A DNA stretch of 64,000 nt from Paenibacillus sanguinis 2301083 = DSM 16941. GTDB taxonomy: Bacteria; Bacillota; Bacilli; Paenibacillales; Paenibacillaceae. Positions 48,777-59,018 of this stretch are shown one piece after another (within the stretch, counting starts at the first letter, position 1; each line of letters begins with the position of its first letter). A program made the translations under genes and the position numbers. Location of the stretch: contig NZ_KB895380.1 in assembly GCF_000374825.1 (NCBI RefSeq), positions 269,591 to 333,590 on the forward strand. Reading direction: 5' to 3'. Below the pieces are notes generated by a model, which was given only the letters and a program-made list of their open reading frames with translations, did not search any database and was not told the origin of the DNA.

Positions 48777-49531
48777 CGTATCTCCACCCCTTTGACCTTC
48801 AAGTCTTTTTTCAAATCCGGTATCGCTATCTCCTTATAATGAAAAATCGTTGCCGCGAGTGCCGCATCAGCCCGGCCTTCCGTAAATACATCGTAAAAAT
48901 CCTCCATGTTCCCGGCCCCGCCCGAAGCGATCACCGGAATACCCACGGCCTGGCTGACAGCGCTTGTGAGTGGCAGATCAAAGCCATCCTTGGTGCCATC
49001 CGCATCCATACTGGTTAGCAGAATCTCGCCGGCCCCCCGCTTTTCTACCTCCCGCACCCAATTCAGCGCACGGATACCTGTAGCCTTTCGTCCGCCGTGG
49101 GTGTACACTTCCCATTCTCCCCATTCCGCGTTATACTTGGCATCCACCGCCACCACGATACACTGGGCGCCGAACCGGCGCGCACCGTCTGCGATAAGCT
49201 CCGGGTTTAGCACCGCCGCGGTATTAATCCCAATCTTGTCCGCACCGGCGCGCAGCAGGCGCTTCATATCCTCAACCTGAGAAATACCGCCACCTACCGT
49301 AAAGGGAATAGCGATCTCCCCAGCAGTTTGCTTGACCACTTCCACCATCGTCGCCCGCCCTTCATGCGAGGCAGAAATATCAAGAAATACAAGCTCGTCC
49401 GCCCCCTCACGGTCATACAGGGCCGCTAACTCCACCGGATCTCCGGCATCGCGCAGATTGACGAAGTTAACTCCCTTGACGACCCGGCCATCCTTCACAT
49501 CCAGACAGGGAATGATTCGCTTTGCGAGCAT
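48773..49531 (-). CDS. hisF: Imidazole glycerol phosphate synthase, cyclase subunit
   Basis: Closes the imidazole ring with ammonia from HisH. 252 residues of TIM-barrel fold: [16 protein letters not shown] with catalytic Asp11, and [18 protein letters not shown] with Asp130 region. I start at ATG 49531; the TTG at 49540 is too close to the AAGGA site. Confidence 0.97.
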   Translation of the reverse strand: MLAKRIIPCLDVKDGRVVKGVNFVNLRDAGDPVELAALYDREGADELVFLDISASHEGRATMVEVVKQTAGEIAIPFTVGGGISQVEDMKRLLRAGADKIGINTAAVLNPELIADGARRFGAQCIVVAVDAKYNAEWGEWEVYTHGGRKATGIRALNWVREVEKRGAGEILLTSMDADGTKDGFDLPLTSAVSQAVGIPVIASGGAGNMEDFYDVFTEGRADAALAATIFHYKEIAIPDLKKDLKVKGVEIR

Positions 49532-49557
49532 CTGGTTCAACTTCCTTTCTCTAAGAG

Positions 49558-49587
49558 GTTGTTCAACAAGTCATTTTTGATCATAAG
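49558..49587. repeat. Half copy of the repeat seen near eno
   Basis: Matches the left half of the 11072-11122 element at about 23 of 30 positions (GTTGTTCAACAAG then TTGATCATAAG). It lacks the right arm. It lies in the 177-base hisA-hisF gap. Confidence 0.4.
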
Positions 49588-49708
49588 TCGTGCAACTCAC
49601 ACTGTAAACTAACTAAAGACAAATCAGTTCAGAACCTATTCCGTTATAAAAAAAACTTGGCAAAAGCCACCTTCCTGCACCTTTACCCGCAACTGCTCAA
49701 GAGCGACT

Positions 49709-50449
49709 TTAGCTCCCGGCCTGAACGGCCTTGATGGCCTCGGCCAGTTGAATATTGCCAGTGTACAGCGCCTTGCCCACAATGGCACCGCCGATACCTT
49801 GATCGGCATATTTCGCTAGCCGCAGCAAGTCCTCCTGAACCGTAACGCCCCCGGAAGCAATGACAGTCTTACCCGATGCTATCGCAAGAGAGCGGATCGC
49901 TTCGACATTAGGTCCCTGCATCATGCCATCTCGGGAAATATCGGTAAAGATAAAAGTCTCGGCTCCCTTCGCTGCCAGCTCCTTGGCTAATACCTCCGCC
50001 TGTACCTCGGAGGTTTCCAGCCAGCCGCGCGTAGCCACCAGCCCATTTCTTGCATCAATGCCAATAGCTACCTGGTCCCCGTATTCACCCAGCACGGCTT
50101 CGGTGAAAGCGCGATCCTCAATGGCTGCCGTGCCGATAATCACCCGGCTAACGCCGAGTGACAGCAGATGCCGCACATCCTCCAGCGTGCGAAGTCCGCC
50201 GCCCACTTGGACCGGAACCTGAACACGGCTGGCAATGCGCCCGATCAATTCGTCATTTACGGGATGGCCGGCCTTAGCCCCATCCAAGTCCACCAGATGA
50301 ATAAACGAACCGCCTTGGGCCTCCCAGGAACGTGCTACCTCTAGCGGATCGGCATTATATACCGTCTCACGGTCATAGTCGCCCTGAACCAGTCTGACAC
50401 ATTGGCCCCCGCGAATGTCGATGGCCGGGTATATGATAAATGATGACAT
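49709..50449 (-). CDS. hisA: Phosphoribosylformimino-AICAR-P isomerase
   Basis: Fourth step of histidine synthesis. 246 residues of TIM-barrel fold, with YPAIDIRGGQCVRLVQGDY near the start (catalytic Asp) and FTDISRDGMMQGPN near 170 (second Asp). ATG 50449 follows AGGAGG, 157 bases after hisH. Confidence 0.97.
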   Translation of the reverse strand: MSSFIIYPAIDIRGGQCVRLVQGDYDRETVYNADPLEVARSWEAQGGSFIHLVDLDGAKAGHPVNDELIGRIASRVQVPVQVGGGLRTLEDVRHLLSLGVSRVIIGTAAIEDRAFTEAVLGEYGDQVAIGIDARNGLVATRGWLETSEVQAEVLAKELAAKGAETFIFTDISRDGMMQGPNVEAIRSLAIASGKTVIASGGVTVQEDLLRLAKYADQGIGGAIVGKALYTGNIQLAEAIKAVQAGS

Positions 50450-50606
50450 CGTGATTCCCTCCTGTATGTTTTGCTCTCATAATAGACGTGTACAGCTTGG
50501 TTTGCGCGCATGCGGCATGCAGCCCAGGGCTCACCCTGGACAAGCACATCCCGCCTGCTGCCAACCAAGCTGTCATGAACGTTGCTACGCAGTACCGCAA
50601 CGCACG

Positions 50607-51239
50607 TTAAACTCCGTCCTCTTGACGTTCCACCAATGTCAGGAAGTTGCGCAACAGGGCCATTCCCAGCGCTCCGCTCTTCTCGGGATGGAACTGCATC
50701 CCCAGCACATTCTCACGGCCTACAATCGCCGTGACCGGCTGGCCGTAATCTGTCACGGCCAGCAAATCCTCCGCCTGCTCCGGCAGCACGTGGAAGGAGT
50801 GAACGAAGTACACATGTCCTTCCTCCAGGCCCTGGAGCAGCGGGCTCTCCGGCTGGCGAAACTCCAGCCGGTTCCAGCCCATATGCGGCACCTTATACCC
50901 TTCTGTGCCGGGAAACCGGACTGCCTTGCCCGGCAGCAGGCCCAGCCCCTCGTTCCGCCCGTACTCTTCGCTCTCCGCGAAGAGCAGTTGCATCCCGAGG
51001 CAAATGCCGAGCAGCGGCGTGCCGCTGGCGGCTACCGACCGCACCACGCGGTCCAGCCCGGTGGCTCGCAGATGCTCCATCGCATCGCCAAAGGCTCCGA
51101 CGCCCGGCAGAATCACGCCGTCCGCTGCAACAATCCGGGCCTCATCTCCCGTTACGAAGCCCTCATAGCCAAGGCGCTCCACGGCTTTGCCTACGCTGTG
51201 CAGGTTGCCCATGCCATAATCGACGATGGCGATTCTCAT
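50607..51239 (-). CDS. hisH: Imidazole glycerol phosphate synthase, glutaminase subunit
   Basis: Releases ammonia from glutamine for HisF. 210 residues: nucleophile Cys in LLGICLGMQLLF near residue 80, and the His-Glu pair in MQFHPEKSG near 188. ATG 51239 is three bases after the hisB stop. Confidence 0.97.
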   Translation of the reverse strand: MRIAIVDYGMGNLHSVGKAVERLGYEGFVTGDEARIVAADGVILPGVGAFGDAMEHLRATGLDRVVRSVAASGTPLLGICLGMQLLFAESEEYGRNEGLGLLPGKAVRFPGTEGYKVPHMGWNRLEFRQPESPLLQGLEEGHVYFVHSFHVLPEQAEDLLAVTDYGQPVTAIVGRENVLGMQFHPEKSGALGMALLRNFLTLVERQEDGV

Positions 51240-51242
51240 GGG

Positions 51243-51854
51243 CTATAGCACTCCCTTCGTCGACGGCACCCCGCTGACGCGCGGATCAATACTCGTCGCT
51301 TCATCCAGCGCCCGTCCAAGCGCCTTGAAGACCGCCTCGATCATGTGATGCGTATTTTGTCCGTAATGCACAATCACATGCAGCGTAATCCGCGCTTCCA
51401 GCGCCAGCTTCCAGAGGAACTCCTGCACCAGTTGCACATCGAAGCTGCCCACCCGGTCCGACGGATACTCCGCCCGATATTCAAAGTGGGGCCGGTTACT
51501 GATATCAATCACCACTTGGGCCAAGGCTTCATCCATTGGGATAAAGACGCTGGCATACCGCTTGATCCCCTTCTTGTCGCCCAACGCTTCTCGAATCACC
51601 TGTCCCAGACAAATTCCGATATCCTCCACTGTATGATGGTCATCGATCTCAATATCTCCCCGGGCTTCCATCGCCAGATTGAATTGTCCGTGCTTGGTGA
51701 ACAAATCCAGCATATGATTCAGGAAAGGTACGTCCGTCTCCAGCTTGGCCTCGCCAGTCCCATCCACAGCAAAGCTAAGTTTGATATCCGTCTCATGGGT
51801 AGTCCGGCTAACGCTGGATTCCCGCACGAGCACCTTTTCATTATTCGTTGTCAT
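51243..51854 (-). CDS. hisB: Imidazoleglycerol-phosphate dehydratase
   Basis: 203 residues; manganese-binding HNHMLD- and [12 protein letters not shown] motifs appear as [16 protein letters not shown] and [11 protein letters not shown], repeated in the second half as [20 protein letters not shown]. Stand-alone dehydratase without a phosphatase domain, as in Bacillales. ATG 51854 overlaps the hisD stop by four bases. Confidence 0.97.
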   Translation of the reverse strand: MTTNNEKVLVRESSVSRTTHETDIKLSFAVDGTGEAKLETDVPFLNHMLDLFTKHGQFNLAMEARGDIEIDDHHTVEDIGICLGQVIREALGDKKGIKRYASVFIPMDEALAQVVIDISNRPHFEYRAEYPSDRVGSFDVQLVQEFLWKLALEARITLHVIVHYGQNTHHMIEAVFKALGRALDEATSIDPRVSGVPSTKGVL

Positions 51855-53152
51855 TGCAATCCCCCTGCCTTTCCTTCTTGACGCAGCCGAACTTCAATAG
51901 CACGAGCATGACCCTCCAGTCCTTCCCGTCGGGCCAGTTCCATGATGGTAGCCCCGTTCTCCAGCAGCGCTTCCTTACTATAATAAATAACACTGGACTT
52001 TTTGATAAAATCATCCACATCCACCGGTGATGAAAATCTGGCTGTACCGTTGGTTGGAATGATGTGATTGGGACCGGCAAAATAGTCGCCCACCGGTTCA
52101 GAGCTGTAGGGACCAAGGAAGATTGCCCCGGCGTTCTCCACCAGCCCCAGATACTCCATCGGATTGTCTACGATCAGTTCAAAATGCTCCGGCGCCAGCT
52201 TATTGATTACATCAATGCCAGCCTCAATGGAATCGACCAGCAGGATAGCACCGTAATGCTCGATGGATGCCCCGGCAATCTCCTTGCGCGGCAACTCGGC
52301 CAACTGGCGCTCCACCTCGGCCTGACAAGCCTTGGCGAACGTCTCGGACGGGGTCACGAGAATCGCCGAAGCCATCTCGTCATGCTCCGCCTGCGACAGC
52401 AAGTCCGCCGCCACATAGGCGGGATTTGCTGTATCGTCGGCCAGGACGGCGATCTCACTGGGTCCGGCGATACTGTCGATATCGACGACCCCATACACCT
52501 CGCGCTTGGCGAGCGCGACGTAGATGTTGCCCGGTCCGCAGATTTTATCGACCGGGGCAATCGTAGCGGTGCCGTAAGCCAGTGCAGCCACCGCTTGCGC
52601 CCCGCCGACCCGGTAGATCTCATGTACGCCCGCCTCGGCGGCGGCGACAAGAATATACGGGTCGATCCCCTCCTTGCCGCCGGTCGCAGGCGGCGTCACC
52701 ATCACAATCTCCGGCACGCCCGCCACCTGAGCCGGAATGACGTTCATCAGGACGGAGGATGGATAGGCCGCTTTACCTCCGGGAACGTAGACTCCGACCC
52801 GCTTTAGCGGCCGAATGATCTGGCCGAGCAGACTCCCATCGGCTTGCAGGTCCATCCAGGAGTTGCGCTTCTGCCGGGCATGGAATTGCCGGATATGCTC
52901 CGCTGCCGCTCGAATAGCTGCCACGAAGGAAGGCTCAACCTTAGTATAAGCCGCTTCCAGCTCCTCCGGCATCACGCGTAGCTGCGAGGCCTCCAATGCC
53001 AGCCCGTCAAATTGTTTCGTATAACGAAGCAGTGCCGCATCTCCTTCCTGCTTGACTGCCTTCACAATGGCTTTTACCAACTCATTTTGCTCTGGCGAGC
53101 CGTATTCCACGTCCCGCCGCAAATCGAATTCCTCTGCCGATACCAGCTTCAT
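51851..53152 (-). CDS. hisD: Histidinol dehydrogenase
   Basis: Last two steps of histidine synthesis with NAD and zinc. 433 residues: [54 protein letters not shown] and [10 protein letters not shown]. The frame is open 63 codons upstream, but ATG 53152 has AGGGGG at good spacing and family-like residues begin there. Confidence 0.97.
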   Translation of the reverse strand: MKLVSAEEFDLRRDVEYGSPEQNELVKAIVKAVKQEGDAALLRYTKQFDGLALEASQLRVMPEELEAAYTKVEPSFVAAIRAAAEHIRQFHARQKRNSWMDLQADGSLLGQIIRPLKRVGVYVPGGKAAYPSSVLMNVIPAQVAGVPEIVMVTPPATGGKEGIDPYILVAAAEAGVHEIYRVGGAQAVAALAYGTATIAPVDKICGPGNIYVALAKREVYGVVDIDSIAGPSEIAVLADDTANPAYVAADLLSQAEHDEMASAILVTPSETFAKACQAEVERQLAELPRKEIAGASIEHYGAILLVDSIEAGIDVINKLAPEHFELIVDNPMEYLGLVENAGAIFLGPYSSEPVGDYFAGPNHIIPTNGTARFSSPVDVDDFIKKSSVIYYSKEALLENGATIMELARREGLEGHARAIEVRLRQEGKAGGLQ

Positions 53153-53289
53153 CTCGCATCCCCCTGCTCTATTTAAAGTATGGTGAACCCATAGGGAGCC
53201 TGCGACCGGTGTAGACTTACACTCGCTGTTTCCGCTCCATACCGCTCTTCGACAAACAACTTGTTCACCACGCTGTTCGTTCCATTTGC

Positions 53290-53934
53290 TTAGCCTTGCT
53301 TGACCTGATCCCGCTGAATCACTCTGCTTAGTGCATCGCAAACCGTCTGAATCTCCGCATTCTTCATCCGGTAGCTTACCCTGTTGGCGATCAAACGGCT
53401 GGTAATTTCAAAGAGTTGTTCCCGCTCAACCAGTCCGTTTTCTTTTAAAGTTTGTCCGGTTTCTACCATATCAACAATCCGATCTGCAAGACCAATCAGC
53501 GGTGCCAATTCGATTGAACCGTTCAGCTTGATTACTTCCACTTGCTGGCCTTGCTCACGGAAGAATCTTGAGGCCACATTCGGGTACTTCGTCGCTACTC
53601 TCTGCTGTATGCCCGGCTTCCAATCCGGCAGTGCAATAACGGACATACGGCAACGGGCAATACCAAGATCCAGCAGTTCGTATACGTCCCGTTCCTCTTC
53701 CATTAATACATCCTTGCCCACGATCCCGATATCAGCCACACCGTATTCAACATAAGTAGGTACGTCTACCGGCTTGGCCAGGATGAACTCCATGCCGATC
53801 TCCGGCAATGGAATAACCAGCTTGCGCGAATCATCCACATCCCCTGGAATGAGAATGCCTGCCTCGCGAAACAAGACCGATGCTTTCTTATAGATACGCC
53901 CTTTGGGCATGGCTACTTTTATAATCTGGCCCAA
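53290..53934 (-). CDS. hisG: ATP phosphoribosyltransferase, short form
   Basis: First committed step of histidine synthesis, from PRPP and ATP. 214 residues, the short form that needs His[13 protein letters not shown] near the start and [12 protein letters not shown] near 157 are family motifs. The start is TTG 53934, seven bases after AAGGAGG. Confidence 0.96.
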   Translation of the reverse strand: MGQIIKVAMPKGRIYKKASVLFREAGILIPGDVDDSRKLVIPLPEIGMEFILAKPVDVPTYVEYGVADIGIVGKDVLMEEERDVYELLDLGIARCRMSVIALPDWKPGIQQRVATKYPNVASRFFREQGQQVEVIKLNGSIELAPLIGLADRIVDMVETGQTLKENGLVEREQLFEITSRLIANRVSYRMKNAEIQTVCDALSRVIQRDQVKQG

Positions 53935-53994
53935 TTGATGGCCTCCTTTCTGACTGGGAGACTAGATCCTTGACTGACACTTGGTTACACCTCT

Positions 53995-55197
53995 TTAGAA
54001 GCTCACAAAGTTCAGAATGTCTCCATATAAAGGCCCTAACGGTCCCGGCCGTCGTTCCCCAATTTGTCCTGACACCAGCAAATCCGCTGGCCTTTCTGCA
54101 CGTCGCATCAAGACACTTTTTCCCTCCCGGCGAAGCCGCTCCGCTTCGGTAAAGGCGCGTTTTCGATTCGCACCGTCATATTGCAATACCACAGGTAGTT
54201 CTGCTTCGCTGTCCAGACCGTGAACACCGTCAAGAATTCGGTTCGTCTTCAGAGAAAAGCCCGTAGCCGGAGCAGGTCTTCCAAACTGCTGCAGCAGGTT
54301 ATCGTACCGCCCGCCGCTGCATACCGGGAAACCCAATTCGGCTGCATACCCCTCAAAGGTCATGCCCGTATAATAAGAAAAATCGCCAATCATCGTTAAA
54401 TCAATCATCACATGCTCGGCTACCCCGAAGTCCTCCAGCGCATCCCACACCTGACTCAAATGCTTGACTGAGGCTTGGGCAAGCGGGTCGGCGCTGAGGT
54501 CCAACGCTTGACCACACACTTCCTTGCCTCCACGCAGCCGAAGAATTCCTTCAAGCTCCTCATGCTGCCGTGGTGATAAGGACAACTCAACCAGCATCTC
54601 CCGATAGCCGACATAATCACGATGCAGCAGTCCTTCCTTGAGCGCCTCCCGAATATCATCACGCCCTGGCACCGCTTCGGCTAGCAAACCGTTAAGAAAT
54701 CCGACATGACCTACAGCGATTTTAAATGACTTGACGCCCGCTGCCTGCAACGAAGCTACAGCCAAGGCGATGACCTCGGCATCCGCATCGGCGGAATCAT
54801 CTCCAACCAGTTCAACACCGGTTTGAAAAAATTCCGCCTCTCTGCCCGCTTCCTCCTCAATAGCCCGGAACACATTAGCATGATAGGATAACCGCAACGG
54901 AAGCGGCTCCTCCTTTAGTAAAGAGGCAACCACCCGGGCAATGGGGGCTGTCATGTCTGAGCGAAGCACCATTGTCGTCCCCCGATTGTTCAGTAGCTTA
55001 AACAATTTTTGATCCGATGTGGAGCTTGCCACCCCAACGGTATCGTAATACTCCATGGTTGGCGTCATAATCTGCCGGTAACCCCAGCCAGCCATGCAAT
55101 CCAGCACACGACGCTCAATCGCACGCAGCTTATCGACAGCAATTGGCAAATAGTCGCGAACGCCTGCCGGTTTTTCAAATCCTTTTGGTTTCGACAA
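53995..55197 (-). CDS. hisZ: ATP phosphoribosyltransferase regulatory subunit
   Basis: Histidyl-tRNA-synthetase-like partner of short HisG. 400 residues with class II motifs AGVRDYLP, VLRSDMTAPIARVVA, RLSYHANVFR and YYTGMTFEGYA, and no anticodon-binding domain. I start at TTG 55197, eight bases after AAGGGG; a GTG at 55206 overlaps the site. First gene of the his operon. Confidence 0.95.
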   Translation of the reverse strand: MSKPKGFEKPAGVRDYLPIAVDKLRAIERRVLDCMAGWGYRQIMTPTMEYYDTVGVASSTSDQKLFKLLNNRGTTMVLRSDMTAPIARVVASLLKEEPLPLRLSYHANVFRAIEEEAGREAEFFQTGVELVGDDSADADAEVIALAVASLQAAGVKSFKIAVGHVGFLNGLLAEAVPGRDDIREALKEGLLHRDYVGYREMLVELSLSPRQHEELEGILRLRGGKEVCGQALDLSADPLAQASVKHLSQVWDALEDFGVAEHVMIDLTMIGDFSYYTGMTFEGYAAELGFPVCSGGRYDNLLQQFGRPAPATGFSLKTNRILDGVHGLDSEAELPVVLQYDGANRKRAFTEAERLRREGKSVLMRRAERPADLLVSGQIGERRPGPLGPLYGDILNFVSF

Positions 55198-55278
55198 GTA
55201 ATTCACCCCTTGTATATCTCCAAAATTAATTTATCGCATTAAAGTGCTACCAATCTACCAAATTAAAGAATATCACAT

Positions 55279-55308
55279 ATCTTATCATACTTGCTTTCAG
55301 ACCGTCAA
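55279..55308 (-). promoter_or_regulatory. Candidate promoter of the his operon
   Basis: Minus strand: TTGACG at 55303-55308, 18-base spacer, TAAGAT at 55279-55284. I see no T-box features in the short leader. Confidence 0.5.
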
Positions 55309-55361
55309 CGCCTCCGAACACCGTTCCATCTGTTGCGAATGAGTCATTATGGAGAGATGGA

Positions 55362-56549
55362 CTAGCCCTCTTGCTCCCCGTTGCTTCTTAGCCGCAATGA
55401 GGCTGGCGTATTTCCCAGGAACCAGGAAGCAAAGGGCAGCCAACGGAAGCTGAGCTGTACAAAAATCCAAGACCCAAAGAGCGACAGCAAGGAACCCCCT
55501 ATAATGTACAGTAAATAGCCCAGCGATTCACTAGCTGGCCCCTGCTTGTTGTTGTACAACCACCGATAGACCAGCAGCACGAATGGGTGAAATAAGTAAA
55601 TGCCAAAGGACAACTCACCTAGCCGGGTAAGCCATGCCACCAAGGTGTACGAACCTTTTCGATATATATAAAAAGCCAATTGCAGCAGGACCAGTGCTGA
55701 CAGCATGCAATGAATATTCCAGAATAATTCAAACCATAGCGAGTCGGGCACCCCCATTCCCTTCCGGTATATTAGCCAGAGATGAACATGGGCAAAAGCG
55801 ACTATCAGCCAAGCCATCCACAATACCGCAGAACCAGCTCGCTGCCGTCCCGACATCTCACCCCATTTTGCAGTAAGCCAGCTCTTGATCGTTGGGAAAT
55901 AAATAGCCATCACGGCACCCAGCATGTAGTAAGCCATGTACGTCAAAGCAATGCTCGCCTTATTCGGTAGTTGCAGACTGTATCGGTTCCAGAAGAAGAA
56001 TCCCCACTGCACGGCAACCCCTACGGGGAGGATCAAGCTCAACAGCAGCCTGTTTTGACGGAAGGATTGAAATAACCACAAGAGGAAGGGAAGGAGCACA
56101 TAAAATTGAATGCTGATAAAGATGAAATATAGGTGGGTATAAGCTGTTCCTGTAAGTAAGGCGGTACCCAATGATTTGAGATCAGCGAGTGTAGGGTTTT
56201 GGAGAAAACCGCGATAGAGGATGGCAATCAGAAAAAAATAGCAGCTAGACACTAAAACATAAGGCAAAATGATATACGTCAAGCGTTTCTTATAGAAATT
56301 GCTTACCAGCTTGCGGCTCATTGGCCGATCATAGTAATTGTAGAACAACACAAAGCTGCTCAAAAATATAAAGCCCGGAGTACCGATCTTGAAGAAAATG
56401 TTCATCCAGTTATAAACATAATAAAAAGGCGATTCCAGCGCCTGTTCAGCGGCAGCAAACGAAGCTGCATGAACCTGAATTACACTGAAAATAGCCAACG
56501 CACGGAAAATCTCCAGTTGCGGCAGCCGCTCCTTGACTATCTTGTTCAA
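55362..56549 (-). CDS. Membrane acyltransferase (acyltransferase-3 family)
   Basis: 395 residues, about ten hydrophobic helices. N-terminal LEIFRALAIFSVIQVHA holds the conserved Arg and the active-site His of acyltransferase-3 proteins, and GELSFGIYLFHPFVLLV near residue 312 is the matching C-terminal motif. It probably transfers an acyl group to a cell-surface sugar or polymer; the acceptor is unknown. The start is TTG 56549, eight bases after TAGGAG. Confidence 0.88.
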   Translation of the reverse strand: MNKIVKERLPQLEIFRALAIFSVIQVHAASFAAAEQALESPFYYVYNWMNIFFKIGTPGFIFLSSFVLFYNYYDRPMSRKLVSNFYKKRLTYIILPYVLVSSCYFFLIAILYRGFLQNPTLADLKSLGTALLTGTAYTHLYFIFISIQFYVLLPFLLWLFQSFRQNRLLLSLILPVGVAVQWGFFFWNRYSLQLPNKASIALTYMAYYMLGAVMAIYFPTIKSWLTAKWGEMSGRQRAGSAVLWMAWLIVAFAHVHLWLIYRKGMGVPDSLWFELFWNIHCMLSALVLLQLAFYIYRKGSYTLVAWLTRLGELSFGIYLFHPFVLLVYRWLYNNKQGPASESLGYLLYIIGGSLLSLFGSWIFVQLSFRWLPFASWFLGNTPASLRLRSNGEQEG

Positions 56550-56690
56550 GTCATCAACTCCTAAGCTAATTTAAGAAGAACCCCGTAGCTATGTATAAGA
56601 TGTCTACCTTAAATTATATTCATCCCCCCCTGGTTGTCTATTATATTAAAGCCGCAGAAACTCATCACCAAGCTCAAGCGAACCGGCAAA

Positions 56691-56739
56691 AATAAAGCTG
56701 CCAGCAACCCGAGAAATATCGGCTGTTAGCAGCTTTATT
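56691..56739 (-). terminator. Terminator after yvoF
   Basis: On the minus strand AATAAAGCTGC pairs with GCAGCTTTATT over a partly paired loop, followed by TTTGCC. Confidence 0.7.
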
Positions 56740-56775
56740 TATGGCTTTGATAATCACAGTAAGGTGTAGAGGGAT

Positions 56776-57306
56776 CTACGGGTAGCTATGCCCCTCTTGT
56801 TCCAAAGGTTCTGCGTTTTCCATACTCCTGCGTTTCAATGGTTGTAATGGATTGCCTCCGACAAAGGTGCCAGCCTCTACATCCTTATGTACCACCGACC
56901 CAGCAGCCACCACGGCATGATCCCCAATCGTCACGCCTGGCAAAATGGTGCAATTGGCTCCGATCATAACCTCATCGCCGATCTTCACTTCACCTAGTCG
57001 GTACTCCTTAATCAGATATTCATGGGCCAAAATCGTCGTATTGTAGCCGATTACTGAATTCCGGCCTACCGTGATCAGCTCGGGAAAAAATACATCCAGC
57101 ATCACCATCAGGCCAAAGGCCGTATGATCCCCAACCTTCACACCAAGGATGCGGCGATAAATAGCATTTTTCACCGACAATACAGGACAATACCGGGCGA
57201 TCTGAATGAATATGAAGTTGCGGATGCCCTTCCATGGGCTGACTGTCCGGTACAATTGCCATAATGCATTGGGGCCTTCTACCGGATAGCGCCTTACCTT
57301 CCTCAC
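56776..57306 (-). CDS. yvoF: Left-handed beta-helix acyltransferase, YvoF-like
   Basis: 176 residues. From about residue 55 hexapeptide repeats form a beta-helix (VKIGDEVMIGANCTILPGVTIGDHAVVAAGSVV), as in O-acetyltransferases of the CysE/LacA group. GTG 57306 overlaps the ppaX stop by four bases, in the conserved hprK-lgt-ppaX-yvoF order. Substrate unknown. Confidence 0.9.
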   Translation of the reverse strand: MRKVRRYPVEGPNALWQLYRTVSPWKGIRNFIFIQIARYCPVLSVKNAIYRRILGVKVGDHTAFGLMVMLDVFFPELITVGRNSVIGYNTTILAHEYLIKEYRLGEVKIGDEVMIGANCTILPGVTIGDHAVVAAGSVVHKDVEAGTFVGGNPLQPLKRRSMENAEPLEQEGHSYP

Positions 57307-57956
57307 GGCTTCACCGACTCTCCTTCGAGAATGGCATACAGGTCGGTCATATCCTGAATAATGTAGTCAGGATTGTACTTACGAAGCTCCATCTCGCCCT
57401 TTAGAGACCAGGCTACGCCCGCAGCTTGCACCCCTGCCGCTTTGGCACTAAGAAGATCTGCCGCACTATCACCCACCATTAATGTTCGGGCAGGATCAGC
57501 CTTTAAGGCTTTCAAGGCAGTCAGAATCGGTTCTGGGTGCGGTTTGGGATGACTGACATCGTCCACTGTAACGATGGTCTTCATATAAGCAAGAAATCCA
57601 AACCGTTCAAGCGCCAGCATAGTCGTTTCCCTTATCTTCGTAGTCACGATTCCCATTGTGATACCACGTTGATGAAGCTCAGCCAATACTTCCTTCACAT
57701 GAGGGAACTCGGCGATCAGTTCATCGTGCCGCTTCCGGTTATATGTTCGGTAGTCCGCAACCAATGCATCCACGTTCTCCTGTCCGGAGAAGGTCCGCAA
57801 CTGGTGCTCCAGCGTGGTACCCATATGCGGAATAATCTGCTCCCGCGTGAACGGCCCGAGGCCATGCTTGTCAATGACATGCATGAATGTGGTAATAATT
57901 AGCTCGTTCGTATTGATGATAGTACCATCCAAATCAAATAACACGGTGTCGATCAT
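57303..57956 (-). CDS. ppaX: Pyrophosphatase PpaX (HAD family)
   Basis: Hydrolyses the pyrophosphate released when HprK dephosphorylates Ser-P-HPr. 217 residues: HAD motif I VLFDLDGTIINT, motif II GIVTTK, and motifs III/IV with HPKPHPEP and MVGDSAADLLSA. Lies seven bases after lgt. Confidence 0.94.
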   Translation of the reverse strand: MIDTVLFDLDGTIINTNELIITTFMHVIDKHGLGPFTREQIIPHMGTTLEHQLRTFSGQENVDALVADYRTYNRKRHDELIAEFPHVKEVLAELHQRGITMGIVTTKIRETTMLALERFGFLAYMKTIVTVDDVSHPKPHPEPILTALKALKADPARTLMVGDSAADLLSAKAAGVQAAGVAWSLKGEMELRKYNPDYIIQDMTDLYAILEGESVKP

Positions 57957-57963
57957 GTCGTCT

Positions 57964-59007
57964 TTACTCCTTCTTCTCTTCCTCTTCCTGATTGTCTTGG
58001 TTTGCTATAATCTCAGCAGGCTCGTCAGCCACTTGTACTTGTGCAGCTTCTTCAGTCGCTGAAGCAGCTGGCAGAACCGTAGCCGGAGCAGCCTTTGTAC
58101 ATACAATCGGGTCGCTATAATAAGGCAGATCAGCTACAGTGCGGCGGCGGATAATGATAAACGCAATTGCGGCCACAATCAGGCCGATGGCTACCAGTTG
58201 GGAGATCCGAACATTACCGTAGGATGGGGCCAAGTAACCTTGTTCAAATCCAAGCCAGGTCATTGGGGCCCACAAGCCATTTATGAAGGACGCCAGCCAT
58301 GAGGCCCCTTGGAAGGCCAGGCTATCCGTCCGCAATGCTTCAATGAAGAACCTGCCGATAGAATACCAAATGAAGTAAGAAGCAAATAGCTCACCAGCGC
58401 GCAAAAATTTCTGTCTACGCAATAAACACAACAGGACCAGACCTGCCAGGTTCCAAAGTGACTCGTATAAAAACGTAGGATGATGGAAGGTCCCTTGCAC
58501 ATTCATTTGATTAACAATGAAGGACGGGAGGTGCAGATTCTCCCGTAGGAAGGCTTCTGTTACAGGACCGCCATACGCTTCCTGATTCACGAAGTTCCCC
58601 CAACGGCCAATCATTTGACCTGCAATCAGGGACGGCGCACAAATATCCGCAATCCGCCAGAAGTTATAGCCCCGGCGCCGGAAGAAAATGACCGCACAAA
58701 TAATGGCTCCGATGAGAGCTCCATAAATCGCAATCCCACCATTCCAAATTTTAAAGATATCCCAGAAATTATTTTTGTATTCGTCCCACATAAAAGCCAC
58801 GTAGTAAATACGCGCGCCAATAATAGCCGAAGGTACACCAAACAGCAGCAAGTCCATGAACAGCTCCTGTGGAACCTGGAATCGCTTGCCCTCCCAGATG
58901 GCCAGGAGAAGCCCGAATAAAGCGCCACTTCCCAGAATCAAACCATACCAATGCACGTTTATACTCCCGATAGAAAAGGCAATCGGGTCCAATAGCAAGG
59001 TGCTCAT
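57964..59007 (-). CDS. lgt: Prolipoprotein diacylglyceryl transferase with acidic C-terminal tail
   Basis: First enzyme of lipoprotein maturation. 347 residues, seven membrane helices, signature GRWGNFVNQEAYG near residue 140. After the last helix (about 290) comes a tail of about 50 residues rich in Ala, Glu and Gln ending in Glu/Lys runs, not part of the core enzyme. The start is ATG 59007 after GGAG. Between hprK and ppaX as in B. subtilis. Confidence 0.96.
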   Translation of the reverse strand: MSTLLLDPIAFSIGSINVHWYGLILGSGALFGLLLAIWEGKRFQVPQELFMDLLLFGVPSAIIGARIYYVAFMWDEYKNNFWDIFKIWNGGIAIYGALIGAIICAVIFFRRRGYNFWRIADICAPSLIAGQMIGRWGNFVNQEAYGGPVTEAFLRENLHLPSFIVNQMNVQGTFHHPTFLYESLWNLAGLVLLCLLRRQKFLRAGELFASYFIWYSIGRFFIEALRTDSLAFQGASWLASFINGLWAPMTWLGFEQGYLAPSYGNVRISQLVAIGLIVAAIAFIIIRRRTVADLPYYSDPIVCTKAAPATVLPAASATEEAAQVQVADEPAEIIANQDNQEEEEKKE

Positions 59008-59018
59008 TATTCACGCTC

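Noticed and set aside
55207..55361. T-box leader for the his operon
   Set aside because: No T-box sequence, specifier loop or terminator/antiterminator pair is visible in this 155-base leader; only a possible promoter.
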